Of a DNA stretch of 64,000 nt, positions 34,458 to 41,839 are shown piece after piece. The DNA comes from Thalassorhabdomicrobium marinisediminis. Lineage in GTDB: Bacteria > Pseudomonadota > Alphaproteobacteria > Rhodobacterales > Rhodobacteraceae. The notes beneath the pieces were generated by a model, which did no database searches, had not been told where the DNA came from, and saw only the letters and a program-made list of their open reading frames with translations. The stretch spans positions 248,001 through 312,000 of the forward strand of contig NZ_QCYG01000001.1 in NCBI RefSeq assembly GCF_003072065.1, read 5' to 3'. A program made the translations under genes and the position numbers. Positions within the stretch are counted from its first letter, which is position 1. Each line of letters opens with the position of its first letter.

Positions 34458-36170
34458 TCAGCGCCGTGACAGCCCGTGTTCGGGCAAGGCCTCGGCCCGG
34501 CGGGGGAAGGCGATCTCGATCACGTAACCACTGTCGTCGAACTCGATGGACAACTCGCTGTTGAGCTGGTTGGCAAAGGCCGCCATCAGGCTGCGCCTGA
34601 GGTTCTCGTCCGCAGTGGGCTCGCGGTCGTTGCCCTCACCATCGGTGTTCTTCACCACTAGGCGGATCTTGCCCGTCTCGTCCTCATGCATCGTGACATT
34701 GACGTTGAACGTATGCGCGCGCCCGGTGCTGGCGTTGATCAGCGCGTTGGGCAGGGCTTCTGCCACGAACATCGACAGCGGCATCGCCTGATCGGGGAAC
34801 AGGGGCACGCTTTCGAGGCTGGATTCAACCTCGACCACGCCGTCTCGGGCGGATTTCGACACGTCATCGACCGCCGCCTGCACCAGTTCGGCCGCGTCGA
34901 TTGTCGTCATGTCCTGCGTGGTCTGCAACGTGCGGTGCATCATCGCCATGCCGCGCACCCGCCGCTGCAAGCTGGCCAACATGTCCTTGGCCTCTTTCGA
35001 GGTCGTCTGCCGCGCCTGCATGTTCATGATCGAGGCGATCAGTTGCAGGTTGTTGTTCACCCGGTGATGGATCTCGCGCAGCAGCACCTCTTTCTCGCGC
35101 AGGTTCTGGGTCTGGCGGTCTTCCGCGTCGGCGATGATCAGCGCCATGCGGTTGAAAGCCCGCTGCGCCTCTTCGAACTCTTCCGGCGGATCCTCAAGCT
35201 GCAACTCGATTTCCTGCCGGTCACCCAAGGCGAACTGCCGCATGGCCGAGCGCAGCTTGCGGATGTGGCGCACCACAAGGCGCTGCAGACCGAAAAAGGC
35301 CACAAAGACCGCCGCCATCCACATCAGGATCGGGAAGATCACCGCCGACCCGGGGAAGACATTGCCCGCGCCGCTGTTGATCGGCTTGCTGCCGACCATG
35401 AACAGGTTGTCTTCCAACACCGACGAGACCGCGAAAAGCCGCTGTTTGCCATCTCCGGCTTCGGCCTGGAAGGTCAGGCGGGATTGCCCGTCAAGCGAGC
35501 GCAACGGGAAATCGCGCGGCATGTAGAGGCTGGCGTTCTTGACCCCTTCCGAGGCTGAAATCACCTCGCCTCTGGTGTTGACGGTCATGAATTTCATGTC
35601 GCTGAGCACAGCACTCTCGCGGGAGACCATGCCGATCACGTCAATCGGGTCGGTGATCCGCAGATAGCCCAGCAGCGTCCCGTCGCGTTCGACAGGGTGC
35701 TGGGTGACCAGCACGGCTTCCTCGGAGTCGGTGTCCAGACGGTTGACCAGCACGCGCTGCATGGTCTGGTTGGGCAGCTCTTCGGTGGGGACGGGGGCGT
35801 ATTGGTCGCCGCCCGTGCCGGTCGAGGAACAGATCGTCGCCCCTTTCAGGTCGATGTAGCGCGCGATCATGATCCGGTCCTGGCTGGCGACATAGTCGCG
35901 CAGCAGGCCCCGGCAGGTGTCTTGATCGGTGTTGCGCACGGCTGCCGCAAGCGCCTTGGCGGCGCCCCGCAGCTCGCGGTTGAACTCACGCTCCTTGGCG
36001 GCGACGTCCACGGTCTCGGACAAAAGCGCGGCCCGGGTCAGGGCCTGCGCTTCATCGACGACCACCTGCGTCTGATACACGGAAATCAGCCCAAGCGGCA
36101 GCATTGCCAAGGACATCAGCATCGCAATTCGCCAAGCCAGAGACTTGGGCAAGAACGAGAAGACATCCAT
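34458..36170 (-). CDS. Membrane-bound HisKA_2-type sensor histidine kinase of the general stress response
   Basis: Predicted sensor kinase that feeds phosphate to PhyR. The 570-residue protein has a first membrane helix (about residues 12-32), a periplasmic sensor region of about 230 residues, a second helix (VIFPILMWMAAVFVAFFGL, about 276-294) and a HAMP-like segment. The HisKA_2 phosphoacceptor motif EVLLREIHHRVNNNLQLIAS (about 366-385) follows, then a HATPase region (AEALPNALINAS). The gene lies 11 nt after ecfG in a nepR-ecfG-kinase operon. The signal is unknown. Confidence 0.9.
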   Translation of the reverse strand: MDVFSFLPKSLAWRIAMLMSLAMLPLGLISVYQTQVVVDEAQALTRAALLSETVDVAAKEREFNRELRGAAKALAAAVRNTDQDTCRGLLRDYVASQDRIMIARYIDLKGATICSSTGTGGDQYAPVPTEELPNQTMQRVLVNRLDTDSEEAVLVTQHPVERDGTLLGYLRITDPIDVIGMVSRESAVLSDMKFMTVNTRGEVISASEGVKNASLYMPRDFPLRSLDGQSRLTFQAEAGDGKQRLFAVSSVLEDNLFMVGSKPINSGAGNVFPGSAVIFPILMWMAAVFVAFFGLQRLVVRHIRKLRSAMRQFALGDRQEIELQLEDPPEEFEEAQRAFNRMALIIADAEDRQTQNLREKEVLLREIHHRVNNNLQLIASIMNMQARQTTSKEAKDMLASLQRRVRGMAMMHRTLQTTQDMTTIDAAELVQAAVDDVSKSARDGVVEVESSLESVPLFPDQAMPLSMFVAEALPNALINASTGRAHTFNVNVTMHEDETGKIRLVVKNTDGEGNDREPTADENLRRSLMAAFANQLNSELSIEFDDSGYVIEIAFPRRAEALPEHGLSRR

Positions 36171-36181
36171 GACGTTCAGCC

Positions 36182-36751
36182 TTACGCGATGCTTTTCTGT
36201 GCCGATACGATGCCGCTGGTCACGCGGTCCGTCATCTCCAGCGACTCGTTTTCATCCAACCCCATGAGCTCCGCCAGACGGGCGCGTCCGCGGTTCACCC
36301 GGCTTTTGATCGTGCCCACCGCAACGCCGCAGGTTTCGGCGGCTTCTTCATAAGAAAAGCCTTCCGCGCCCACCAAGGTCAAAGCCTCGCGCTGTTCCGC
36401 CTTGAGGGTGCTGAACGCGGTGTTGAAATCGCGCATCTGCAGGCGGCCGTCGTGATCGGGCTTCTGGGACAGTTGCGCCGACATGGTGCCGTCGCTGTCC
36501 GAAACCTCACGCCGGGCCTTGCGGAAGTGCGAATAATAGGTGTTGCGCAGGATCGTGAACAGCCAGGCCCGCATGTTGGTGCCGGGCTGGAAGGTGTCGA
36601 TCTTCGACCAGGCCTTCACCAGGGAATCCTGCACGATATCGTCGGCAAGGGCCGAGTTCCGCGTCAGGCTGAGCGCAAAGGCGCGCATGGCGCCCAAGTG
36701 GTCTTTGAGTTCGTCGCGTGGATCTTCAGTTTGCATTTTGGGAACCGCCAT
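36182..36751 (-). CDS. ecfG: General stress response ECF sigma factor EcfG
   Basis: A 189-residue ECF15-type sigma factor. Region 2 is near residues 25-90 (RAFALSLTRNSALADDIVQD and MRAWLFTILRNTYYSHFRKA). Region 4 is near 125-175 (LTLVGAEGFSYEEAAETCGV and GTIKSRVNRGRARL). It directs transcription from GGAAC-N16/17-CGTT promoters; many such sites occur in this window. NepR, encoded just upstream and overlapping by 26 nt, is its anti-sigma factor. Confidence 0.95.
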   Translation of the reverse strand: MAVPKMQTEDPRDELKDHLGAMRAFALSLTRNSALADDIVQDSLVKAWSKIDTFQPGTNMRAWLFTILRNTYYSHFRKARREVSDSDGTMSAQLSQKPDHDGRLQMRDFNTAFSTLKAEQREALTLVGAEGFSYEEAAETCGVAVGTIKSRVNRGRARLAELMGLDENESLEMTDRVTSGIVSAQKSIA

Positions 36752-36905
36752 TGCTCGACGTTTTGCCCGCTTCAGCGGCCTTCAGTTGCTCAAGCAGTGA
36801 CGTAAATCTATCGGGGACCTCTTGCTGGATCACCTCATCATAGGCGCGCTTTAAATTCCGCTCGATCTCGAGCTGAACCTTCGAATTTGCCGACTTTGAG
36901 TTCAT
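36726..36905 (-). CDS. nepR: Anti-sigma factor NepR
   Basis: A 59-residue protein found by reading the minus strand upstream of ecfG. Its core IERNLKRAYDEVIQQEVPDR (residues 14-33) then FTSLLEQL matches the NepR helix-loop-helix that clamps EcfG and is pulled away by phosphorylated PhyR. The tail GKTSSNGGSQNAN is disordered. It overlaps ecfG by 26 nt, as is common. The ATG at 36905 faces phyR across a 94-bp promoter region. Confidence 0.92.
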   Translation of the reverse strand: MNSKSANSKVQLEIERNLKRAYDEVIQQEVPDRFTSLLEQLKAAEAGKTSSNGGSQNAN

Positions 36906-36933
36906 GTTATTTTACACTTTTTTCTCGCTTCTC

Positions 36934-36958
36934 GGAACTTAATGCTCCAAAAAGCGTT
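36934..36958 (+). promoter_or_regulatory. EcfG-type promoter of phyR
   Basis: GGAAC (36934-36938), 16 nt, CGTT (36955-36958), an exact match 41 nt upstream of the phyR ATG. It indicates positive feedback of the stress response on its own response regulator. Confidence 0.8.
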
Positions 36959-36966
36959 CTGGTTCC
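36941..36966 (-). promoter_or_regulatory. Weaker EcfG-like promoter of nepR-ecfG
   Basis: On the minus strand GGAAC (36966-36962), 17 nt, CATT (36944-36941), one mismatch in the -10. It overlaps the phyR promoter in antiparallel orientation and ends 35 nt before the nepR ATG. Confidence 0.4.
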
Positions 36967-36999
36967 ACTGTTTGAATAAAAAAGTTAGGGCTCTGGGAG

Positions 37000-37809
37000 A
37001 TGACTACAACCGAAACGACGGATCTATCGGCCATGATTGGGAGCAATCTGCCGTTCTTGCGCCGCTATGCGCGGGCGCTGACCGGATCTCAGGACAAGGG
37101 CGATATGTATGCCGCCGCAACGCTTGAGGCAGTGTTGAGCGACATGGACTCCTTCGAACGCTCGCTTGCGCCCAAGGTGGCGTTGTTCAAGGTGTTCCAC
37201 ACCATCTGGTCGGGCACCGGTGGCGCGCTGGAAGGGCGCGACGACGGGCTTGCGGCCAAGGCGCAGAAACATCTGGCGCGTCTGACGCCGGACACGCGCG
37301 AAGCGCTGCTTTTGCACACGGTCGAGGAGATGAGCTTCGAGGACGTGGGCCACGTGATGTCCTGTTCCGCCGATGAGGCGAAGGAGCTGGTCGACATCGC
37401 GTACTCCGAGATGGCGAAATCCGTCTCGGGCCGTGTGATGATCATCGAGGATGAGGCGATCATCGCCATGGACATCGAGGGCATCGTCACCGACATGGGC
37501 CACAAGCCCACCGGCGTGGCCCGGACCGAGACCGAGGCGCTTGAGCTGTTCAAGGCCGAAAAGCCGGATCTGATCCTGTCGGACATCCAGTTGGCCGACA
37601 ACAGCAGCGGCATCGATGCGGTCAACAAGATCCTTGAGGACAACGCCGATATCCCGGTGATCTTCATCACCGCCTTCCCGGAACGTCTGCTCACGGGGCA
37701 GGGGCCGGAGCCTGCGTTCCTCATCACCAAGCCGTTCACGGAAGATCAGGTGCGCTCGGCGGTCAGCCAGGCGATGTTCTTCTCGTCCACCGAGACGCTG
37801 GCGTCCTGA
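37000..37809 (+). CDS. phyR: General stress response regulator PhyR
   Basis: Response regulator with an N-terminal sigma-factor-like domain (about 1-135) that sequesters NepR, and a C-terminal receiver domain (about 145-260). Receiver features are VMIIEDEAIIAMD (acidic pocket), LILSDIQL (phosphoacceptor Asp about residue 194), VIFITAFPERLLTG (a FATGUY-type motif) and the conserved Lys in LITKPF. Its 269-residue length is typical. It lies divergent from nepR-ecfG and carries an exact EcfG promoter. Confidence 0.95.
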   Translation: MTTTETTDLSAMIGSNLPFLRRYARALTGSQDKGDMYAAATLEAVLSDMDSFERSLAPKVALFKVFHTIWSGTGGALEGRDDGLAAKAQKHLARLTPDTREALLLHTVEEMSFEDVGHVMSCSADEAKELVDIAYSEMAKSVSGRVMIIEDEAIIAMDIEGIVTDMGHKPTGVARTETEALELFKAEKPDLILSDIQLADNSSGIDAVNKILEDNADIPVIFITAFPERLLTGQGPEPAFLITKPFTEDQVRSAVSQAMFFSSTETLAS

Positions 37810-37817
37810 CGCCCTTG

Positions 37818-37846
37818 CGGTGCTGGGGGTCAATCCTCCAGCACCG
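37818..37846. terminator. Hairpin between phyR and the converging kinase gene
   Basis: CGGTGCTGG (37818-37826) and CCAGCACCG (37838-37846) form a perfect 9-bp stem across the two converging gene ends; the right arm lies within the last codons of the kinase gene. There is no T-tract, so termination is uncertain. Confidence 0.4.
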
Positions 37847-38972
37847 TGCGCGGCAACGTGATACGCTGCGCATATGTCCCCGCATCCAGTTCGGCCCTGC
37901 GCTCGCCGCCAAGCTGGCGTTCGATTGTCATGGTCAACAGTCGCGACCCGAAGCCTGACGTATCGTCCGAGCGGTCCGCTTCGCTTACCCCGTGTTCTTC
38001 CCAATCCAGCTGCAAGGCCTCGTCCGTCACATGCCACGTGATGGCAATACGGCTGTCCTTGGCCGAGAGTCCGCCGTATTTCACCGCGTTCGTCACCATC
38101 TCGTGCAGGGCAAGGGTCAGCGGCACCGCCGCCTCCGCCCGCAACGTCACCTGCGGGCCATCGAGGGACAAATGCCCGCTCGTGGTGCCGCTATAAGGGG
38201 CAAGCAGCTTCTCCGTCAGCGCCGCCAAGTCGACACCGGTCTTGCCGCCGCGCCCGCTTTGCACCACCGGCAGGATCAGCCCGTGCGCATCGTTCAGCGC
38301 GCGCAGCCGACCGTCGAGGCTTTTGGCGAAGGCGTCCACCTCGTCATGGCCGCGGCTTTCCATGCGGATCATGCCGCCCACAAGGGTGAACAGGTTCTTG
38401 ACCCGGTGGTTGAGCTCATGCACGACAACCTCACGCGCGCGCGCAGTTTCGCGCAAAGAGAGCTCGGTTTCGACCATGGCGGCAAGGTCGTGCAAGCTGG
38501 CGAGCTCGGCTTCGGTCCAGTCGCGCGGCTGGTTATCGATGGCGCAGAACGATCCCAGCACCGCGCCGTTGCTGGCGTGCACCGGAACCCCGAGATAGGC
38601 GATCACATTCAGATCGTTGATCGCCATGTTGTCCCGCACAAGGGGGTCGTTGCGCGCGTCGCGCACCCGCAGGGGGGCATCGGTATCGACGACATGCTGG
38701 CAAAAGGAATGGGACAGAGGCGTGCCGCGCTCTTCGGCCGCCCAGCCGGTCAGCCCCTGTTGGGATTTGAAGAACTGGCGCGTGTCATCAACGAAAGACA
38801 ACAGGCTGACCGGGGTGCCGATGATCTGCGCGGCAAGACGGGTGGCCCGGTCGAAGGCTTCTTCCTGTTCGGTGTCCAGCACGCCTGCGCCCTCAAGGGC
38901 TGAGAGACGCGCCGTGTCGTTCAGGGCGCGCGCCATGGCGGGATCCTGCGCCGTCTGATTGGTGTCCGTCAT
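37830..38972 (-). CDS. Soluble GAF-domain HWE/HisKA_2-type histidine kinase
   Basis: A 380-residue cytoplasmic kinase with an N-terminal GAF domain (about 20-165; SLLSFVDDTRQFFKSQQGL, SHSFCQHVV, ASNGAVLGSFCAIDN). The HWE-type dimerisation motif VVVHELNHRVKNLFTLVGGM (about residues 183-202) follows, then an ATPase region with ALHEMVTNAVKYGGLS and GFGSRLL. I use the ATG at 38972 after GGAG rather than the longer frame. It converges on phyR and is a good candidate for a second PhyR kinase. The GAF ligand or signal is unknown. Confidence 0.88.
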   Translation of the reverse strand: MTDTNQTAQDPAMARALNDTARLSALEGAGVLDTEQEEAFDRATRLAAQIIGTPVSLLSFVDDTRQFFKSQQGLTGWAAEERGTPLSHSFCQHVVDTDAPLRVRDARNDPLVRDNMAINDLNVIAYLGVPVHASNGAVLGSFCAIDNQPRDWTEAELASLHDLAAMVETELSLRETARAREVVVHELNHRVKNLFTLVGGMIRMESRGHDEVDAFAKSLDGRLRALNDAHGLILPVVQSGRGGKTGVDLAALTEKLLAPYSGTTSGHLSLDGPQVTLRAEAAVPLTLALHEMVTNAVKYGGLSAKDSRIAITWHVTDEALQLDWEEHGVSEADRSDDTSGFGSRLLTMTIERQLGGERRAELDAGTYAQRITLPRTVLED

Positions 38973-39098
38973 CTTGCTCCATCCGGTAGCTTTCGGCCTG
39001 TTTACCGAAAAAACCGCGCAGGGATACACCAAAACCGTCTTGATGGGCGGCAAATCGCGACCCGCCCAATGTGGCGGATCGCGCTTTTACTTGGGCCG

Positions 39099-39269
39099 TC
39101 ATCGCAATCGGTCGTTCGCAGCCATGAGGGCAAGCGCGGCGATGAAGAGCACGCCGAACAGCACAAAGACGATCTGTGCAACCCCCTCGGATGCGCCGGC
39201 AAGTCCGGCGAACCCGAAAAGGCCTGCGATCATTGCAACGGCCAGAAAAATCAGTGCCCAATGTCGCAT
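39099..39269 (-). CDS. DUF1328-type small two-helix membrane protein
   Basis: A 56-residue membrane protein (MRHWALIFLAVAMIAGLFGF, then AGLAGASEGVAQIVFVLFGV). The spacing of the two helices and the GFAGLAG turn fit the DUF1328/YtjA family. AGGAGGG sits 4 nt before the ATG. An EcfG-like motif (39309-39334) lies 40 nt upstream. The function is unknown; family members are often stress-induced. Confidence 0.82.
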   Translation of the reverse strand: MRHWALIFLAVAMIAGLFGFAGLAGASEGVAQIVFVLFGVLFIAALALMAANDRLR

Positions 39270-39308
39270 GGGACCCTCCTGTTTTCGTGGCGCGCCATTT
39301 GCGGGCCC

Positions 39309-39334
39309 AACCGGCCCAACGCAGATTCGGTTCC
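39309..39334 (-). promoter_or_regulatory. EcfG-like promoter of the DUF1328 gene
   Basis: GGAAC (39334-39330), 17 nt, GGTT (39312-39309), one mismatch. Its -35 is only 2 nt from the oppositely oriented -35 at 39337, giving GTTCC-AA-GGAAC. Confidence 0.5.
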
Positions 39335-39336
39335 AA

Positions 39337-39361
39337 GGAACTTTAAGGCCTGTCATCCGTT
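39337..39361 (+). promoter_or_regulatory. EcfG-type promoter of the DUF883 gene
   Basis: GGAAC (39337-39341), 16 nt, CGTT (39358-39361), an exact motif match 23 nt upstream of the ATG. Confidence 0.75.
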
Positions 39362-39384
39362 GTTTGCCTGAAAGGAGACTTATT

Positions 39385-39726
39385 ATGGCCAACACAACAA
39401 CATCCACAGGTGCAACCACGTCTGCCGCGGCGGACAAATCGACATCTGCGAAGAAGAACAAGGCAGGCGAAAAGATTTCCGAGGCAGCATCCACCGCCAA
39501 GGAAAAGGTCGACACCGCTGTTGAGCGCACGCGCGAGGCAGGTCAGGACGCCATCACAAAGGCGCAGGAGACCGGCCAGAAGCTTTATGAGGATGGATCG
39601 GACATGGTGCGCACCGCGCAGTCCGAACTCGACATCGCCATCCGTCGCAACCCGACCGCTTCGGTTCTCGGAGCCCTCGGGCTGGGCATCCTGATCGGTG
39701 TCGCTATTCGCGGCCGCGATCACTAG
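39385..39726 (+). CDS. DUF883 (ElaB/YqjD-type) stress protein
   Basis: A 113-residue protein with an Ala/Thr/Lys-rich helical N-terminal part (KISEAASTAKEKVDTAVERT) and a C-terminal membrane anchor (TASVLGALGLGILIGVAI) ending in RGRDH, as in ElaB/YqjD proteins, which anchor to the inner membrane and can bind ribosomes. AAAGGAG lies 8 nt before the ATG. It has an exact EcfG promoter and a terminator, so it is a monocistronic stress gene. Confidence 0.82.
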   Translation: MANTTTSTGATTSAAADKSTSAKKNKAGEKISEAASTAKEKVDTAVERTREAGQDAITKAQETGQKLYEDGSDMVRTAQSELDIAIRRNPTASVLGALGLGILIGVAIRGRDH

Positions 39727-39766
39727 GCACTGGTTTTCAGCGGGGCGTGCCCCGCCGCAAAGTTTC

Positions 39767-39795
39767 AATGGGTGGCCTTGGGCCACCCATTTTTT
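39767..39795 (+). terminator. Intrinsic terminator after the DUF883 gene
   Basis: AATGGGTGGCC and GGCCACCCATT form a perfect 11-bp stem around TTG, followed by a run of Ts. A smaller hairpin, GCGGGGC-GT-GCCCCGC, precedes it. Confidence 0.88.
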
Positions 39796-39833
39796 GTGCG
39801 GGACATGTTAGGGGGCGGGCAGGTGACCTCTGG

Positions 39834-39870
39834 ACAAAAAGAAACCGCCAGAGGGGGCTCTGGCGGTTTC
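39834..39870 (-). terminator. Perfect 13-bp palindrome, terminator on the minus strand
   Basis: GAAACCGCCAGAG and CTCTGGCGGTTTC pair perfectly around GGGG; read on the minus strand the right arm runs into TTTTT (39836-39840). It lies about 210 nt beyond the end of the DUF3618 gene and backs up the closer hairpin at 40027-40053. The gap 39727-40078 holds only hairpins, no gene. Confidence 0.7.
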
Positions 39871-40026
39871 AAATGTGAGGTGGGCAGAGGGACAGCTGCA
39901 CACCCGGGGACGATGCAGGGGGCCGACTGCTCCGGCTTTACCCAGTATCTGAAGGGTAACGCGGTGCGGTGACTTCGGTTCCGCCTTTTTCAGGAATTTT
40001 TCGGGCTATTCGGCCGGCCGCAATGC

Positions 40027-40053
40027 AAAAGGCCCCCGCGGGGCGGGGGCCTT
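40027..40053 (-). terminator. Terminator-like hairpin after the DUF3618 gene
   Basis: AAGGCCCCC and GGGGGCCTT pair around a 7-nt loop. On the minus strand the stem is followed by TTGC. It lies 26 nt beyond the stop of the DUF3618 gene. Confidence 0.75.
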
Positions 40054-40078
40054 CCATCAATAGATCGCAGCGCTTGGG

Positions 40079-40834
40079 TCAGTCCGACCGCAGCTCGTTC
40101 TGCACGGCTTCGACGCCGGAATTTACGGCGTCCGTGCCTTTCGCGTGCAGTCGGTCCACCTCATCGCGCAGGGTGGCTTCGGCCTGGCGCATCAATTGGT
40201 CGCGCTTTTCCCCCATGAGGTCGGCTTCCGCCCGGGTCGAGGGGATGAGCGAGCCAATGAGCGCACCGATCCCGGCAGCGGCCAACGTTGTCGCCAGGGG
40301 CTGCGTCTGATGCGCGAGATGGGCCGCCTCGGTGGCCTTCGCCGCCTGCCGCTCCACGCCTTCCTGCGCTTCGATCACTTTCAGCCGCGCCTTGGTCACG
40401 CGGTCGCGCGCCTCCGGGCTGAGTTTGTCGAGACCGGTGTCGAGCCATTGGCGCATGGTGCTGGACGACGTCGAGCCCACGGGGTGGTTGGCGCGAATGT
40501 GCTGCTTGGCCTTGATCTTGCTGTCGGCGGCAGCGATGCGCGCCTCTTCCCCGCCGCGGTAGTCGGGCGAGGCCACGGCAGCACGCGTCTGCTTGCCCGG
40601 ATTGATCGCGACAACGGCGGCGCCAAGGGCCAGCAGTGCCAGTCCAGCCGGGTTGCGTTTCGCGGCACCGACCACCGTGTGGATCACGCTTTGTGAGAGG
40701 TCCGATGTCGTGCCCATCGCTTCATTGGCGATACGCTGCGGGTTGAGGGCGCGGCTCAGCTCATTGAGGGTTTCACCGACGCGAGCGCGATGTTGCGCGG
40801 CGTTCTTTTCATGGATTTCGTCTGCTTTAAGCAC
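40079..40834 (-). CDS. DUF3618-type membrane-associated stress protein
   Basis: A 251-residue protein with an N-terminal helical segment (RARVGETLNELSRALNPQRI, about 17-36) typical of DUF3618 and a hydrophobic stretch (GLALLALGAAVVAINPG, about 64-80). A long helical part follows, with a second hydrophobic segment (TLAAAGIGALIGSLIP, about 182-197). It is the last gene of a three-gene operon with a holin-like and a YtxH-like protein. The function is unknown. Confidence 0.8.
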   Translation of the reverse strand: MLKADEIHEKNAAQHRARVGETLNELSRALNPQRIANEAMGTTSDLSQSVIHTVVGAAKRNPAGLALLALGAAVVAINPGKQTRAAVASPDYRGGEEARIAAADSKIKAKQHIRANHPVGSTSSSTMRQWLDTGLDKLSPEARDRVTKARLKVIEAQEGVERQAAKATEAAHLAHQTQPLATTLAAAGIGALIGSLIPSTRAEADLMGEKRDQLMRQAEATLRDEVDRLHAKGTDAVNSGVEAVQNELRSD

Positions 40835-41228
40835 GGGGCGCCTCCTTGATTGTGTGAATGTCAGCCTTGATGTTGCGCAAGGTCTGCTTTGGCTTCAGAT
40901 TTTCGGCCTTGATGCGGGATTTGCCCATGAAGAACAGGACCAGCGCGATCACCACAAGGATCAGCGCGACGATCAGAACAGCCCAGCCGGCGGCAATGTC
41001 CAGCGCCATCAGTCCGAAGACCGCAGCGGCGGCCAGGGCGTGAAACGCGGTGAACGCGATCAGCGCGGCCCCCACGAGCATGCCAGCCCCGACGCCTAAC
41101 TGCGTCAGCTTGTCGGACACCTCTTGCTTGGCGAGCTTCACCTCGCTCACCACAAGCATTTTGGTTTCCGTCATCAACCGTGACAGAAGGGACGGCGCAT
41201 CTGTGATATCAGGTTTGTGTGGGGTCAT
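40827..41228 (-). CDS. Phage holin superfamily/DUF1469 (YqjE-like) membrane protein
   Basis: A 133-residue protein with an N-terminal amphipathic helix (LLSRLMTETKMLVVSEVKLA) and two membrane helices (about 47-73 and 79-107). This matches the Actinobacteriophage-holin-like/DUF1469 family found beside DUF883 and DUF3618 proteins in many proteobacteria. It overlaps both neighbours. It is probably a stress-related membrane organiser rather than a phage holin. Confidence 0.8.
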   Translation of the reverse strand: MTPHKPDITDAPSLLSRLMTETKMLVVSEVKLAKQEVSDKLTQLGVGAGMLVGAALIAFTAFHALAAAAVFGLMALDIAAGWAVLIVALILVVIALVLFFMGKSRIKAENLKPKQTLRNIKADIHTIKEAPRA

Positions 41229-41692
41229 GATGCATCCTTCGAATTGTGCTCACCAACGGGACCCGCATAAAGATGTCCGGCCCAAGGATCGTCCCCGCGG
41301 CGGGTGCTGCTGCGGCGCGGGCTGGCTTTCATGAACCGTGCGGCGGCAAAGCCCAGCACAGCGGCGCCGGTCAGCACCAAGAGCGGGTTGCGGCGGGCGA
41401 AGACGGCGGCATCGTCGAGCATTTCGTCCACCGGCTTGTCGCGCAACTGGCTGGTGAATCCTTCGATGGTGCTCGACACCTGCCGCAAGGCTTCGGCCTG
41501 CAGCGAGTTCGGGTCGAAGTTCTGCTCGGCATCGTGGACCGCATCGGCATAGGTGTCTGCCTGCTCAACGGCAGTCTGGCGAGCACTTTCCGCCGCATCT
41601 TCAGCGGCCCCGGTCACCTGTTCTTGCGCCTTGTGGGCAAGGTCCTGGGCACCATCTTTGATCGCTTGTGCGGTATCGGTGGAGTCGGTCAT
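41225..41692 (-). CDS. YtxH/DUF883-like membrane-anchored stress protein
   Basis: A 155-residue protein with a long, Ala/Glu/Gln-rich helical N-terminal region (AIKDGAQDLAHKAQEQVTGA) and one C-terminal membrane helix (PLLVLTGAAVLGFAAARFM, about 103-121). A basic Ser/Arg tail follows. The start at 41692 has CAGGAG upstream. It is the first gene of the operon with the holin-like and DUF3618 genes, under an exact EcfG promoter. Confidence 0.72.
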   Translation of the reverse strand: MTDSTDTAQAIKDGAQDLAHKAQEQVTGAAEDAAESARQTAVEQADTYADAVHDAEQNFDPNSLQAEALRQVSSTIEGFTSQLRDKPVDEMLDDAAVFARRNPLLVLTGAAVLGFAAARFMKASPRRSSTRRGDDPWAGHLYAGPVGEHNSKDAS

Positions 41693-41754
41693 GGTATAGC
41701 TCCTGTATCCTGGGAAGGGTGGGGCGTGGCCCACCTGTTTCGGCTCATCAACAA

Positions 41755-41780
41755 AACGTAAAGCAGGTTGAAAAGGTTCC
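41755..41780 (-). promoter_or_regulatory. EcfG-type promoter of the YtxH-holin-DUF3618 operon
   Basis: GGAAC (41780-41776), 17 nt, CGTT (41758-41755), an exact match 62 nt upstream of the first ATG. Confidence 0.75.
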
Positions 41781-41839
41781 CTTCTGTCCGCGTCGCCCAT
41801 GCACAGAAGCAGCGGGCCCGGGGCCGGTCCCGAGACGCG

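Noticed and set aside
40827-41228. Holin-like protein as evidence of a prophage
   Set aside because: No phage genes nearby; this family accompanies DUF3618 and DUF883 stress proteins in many genomes.
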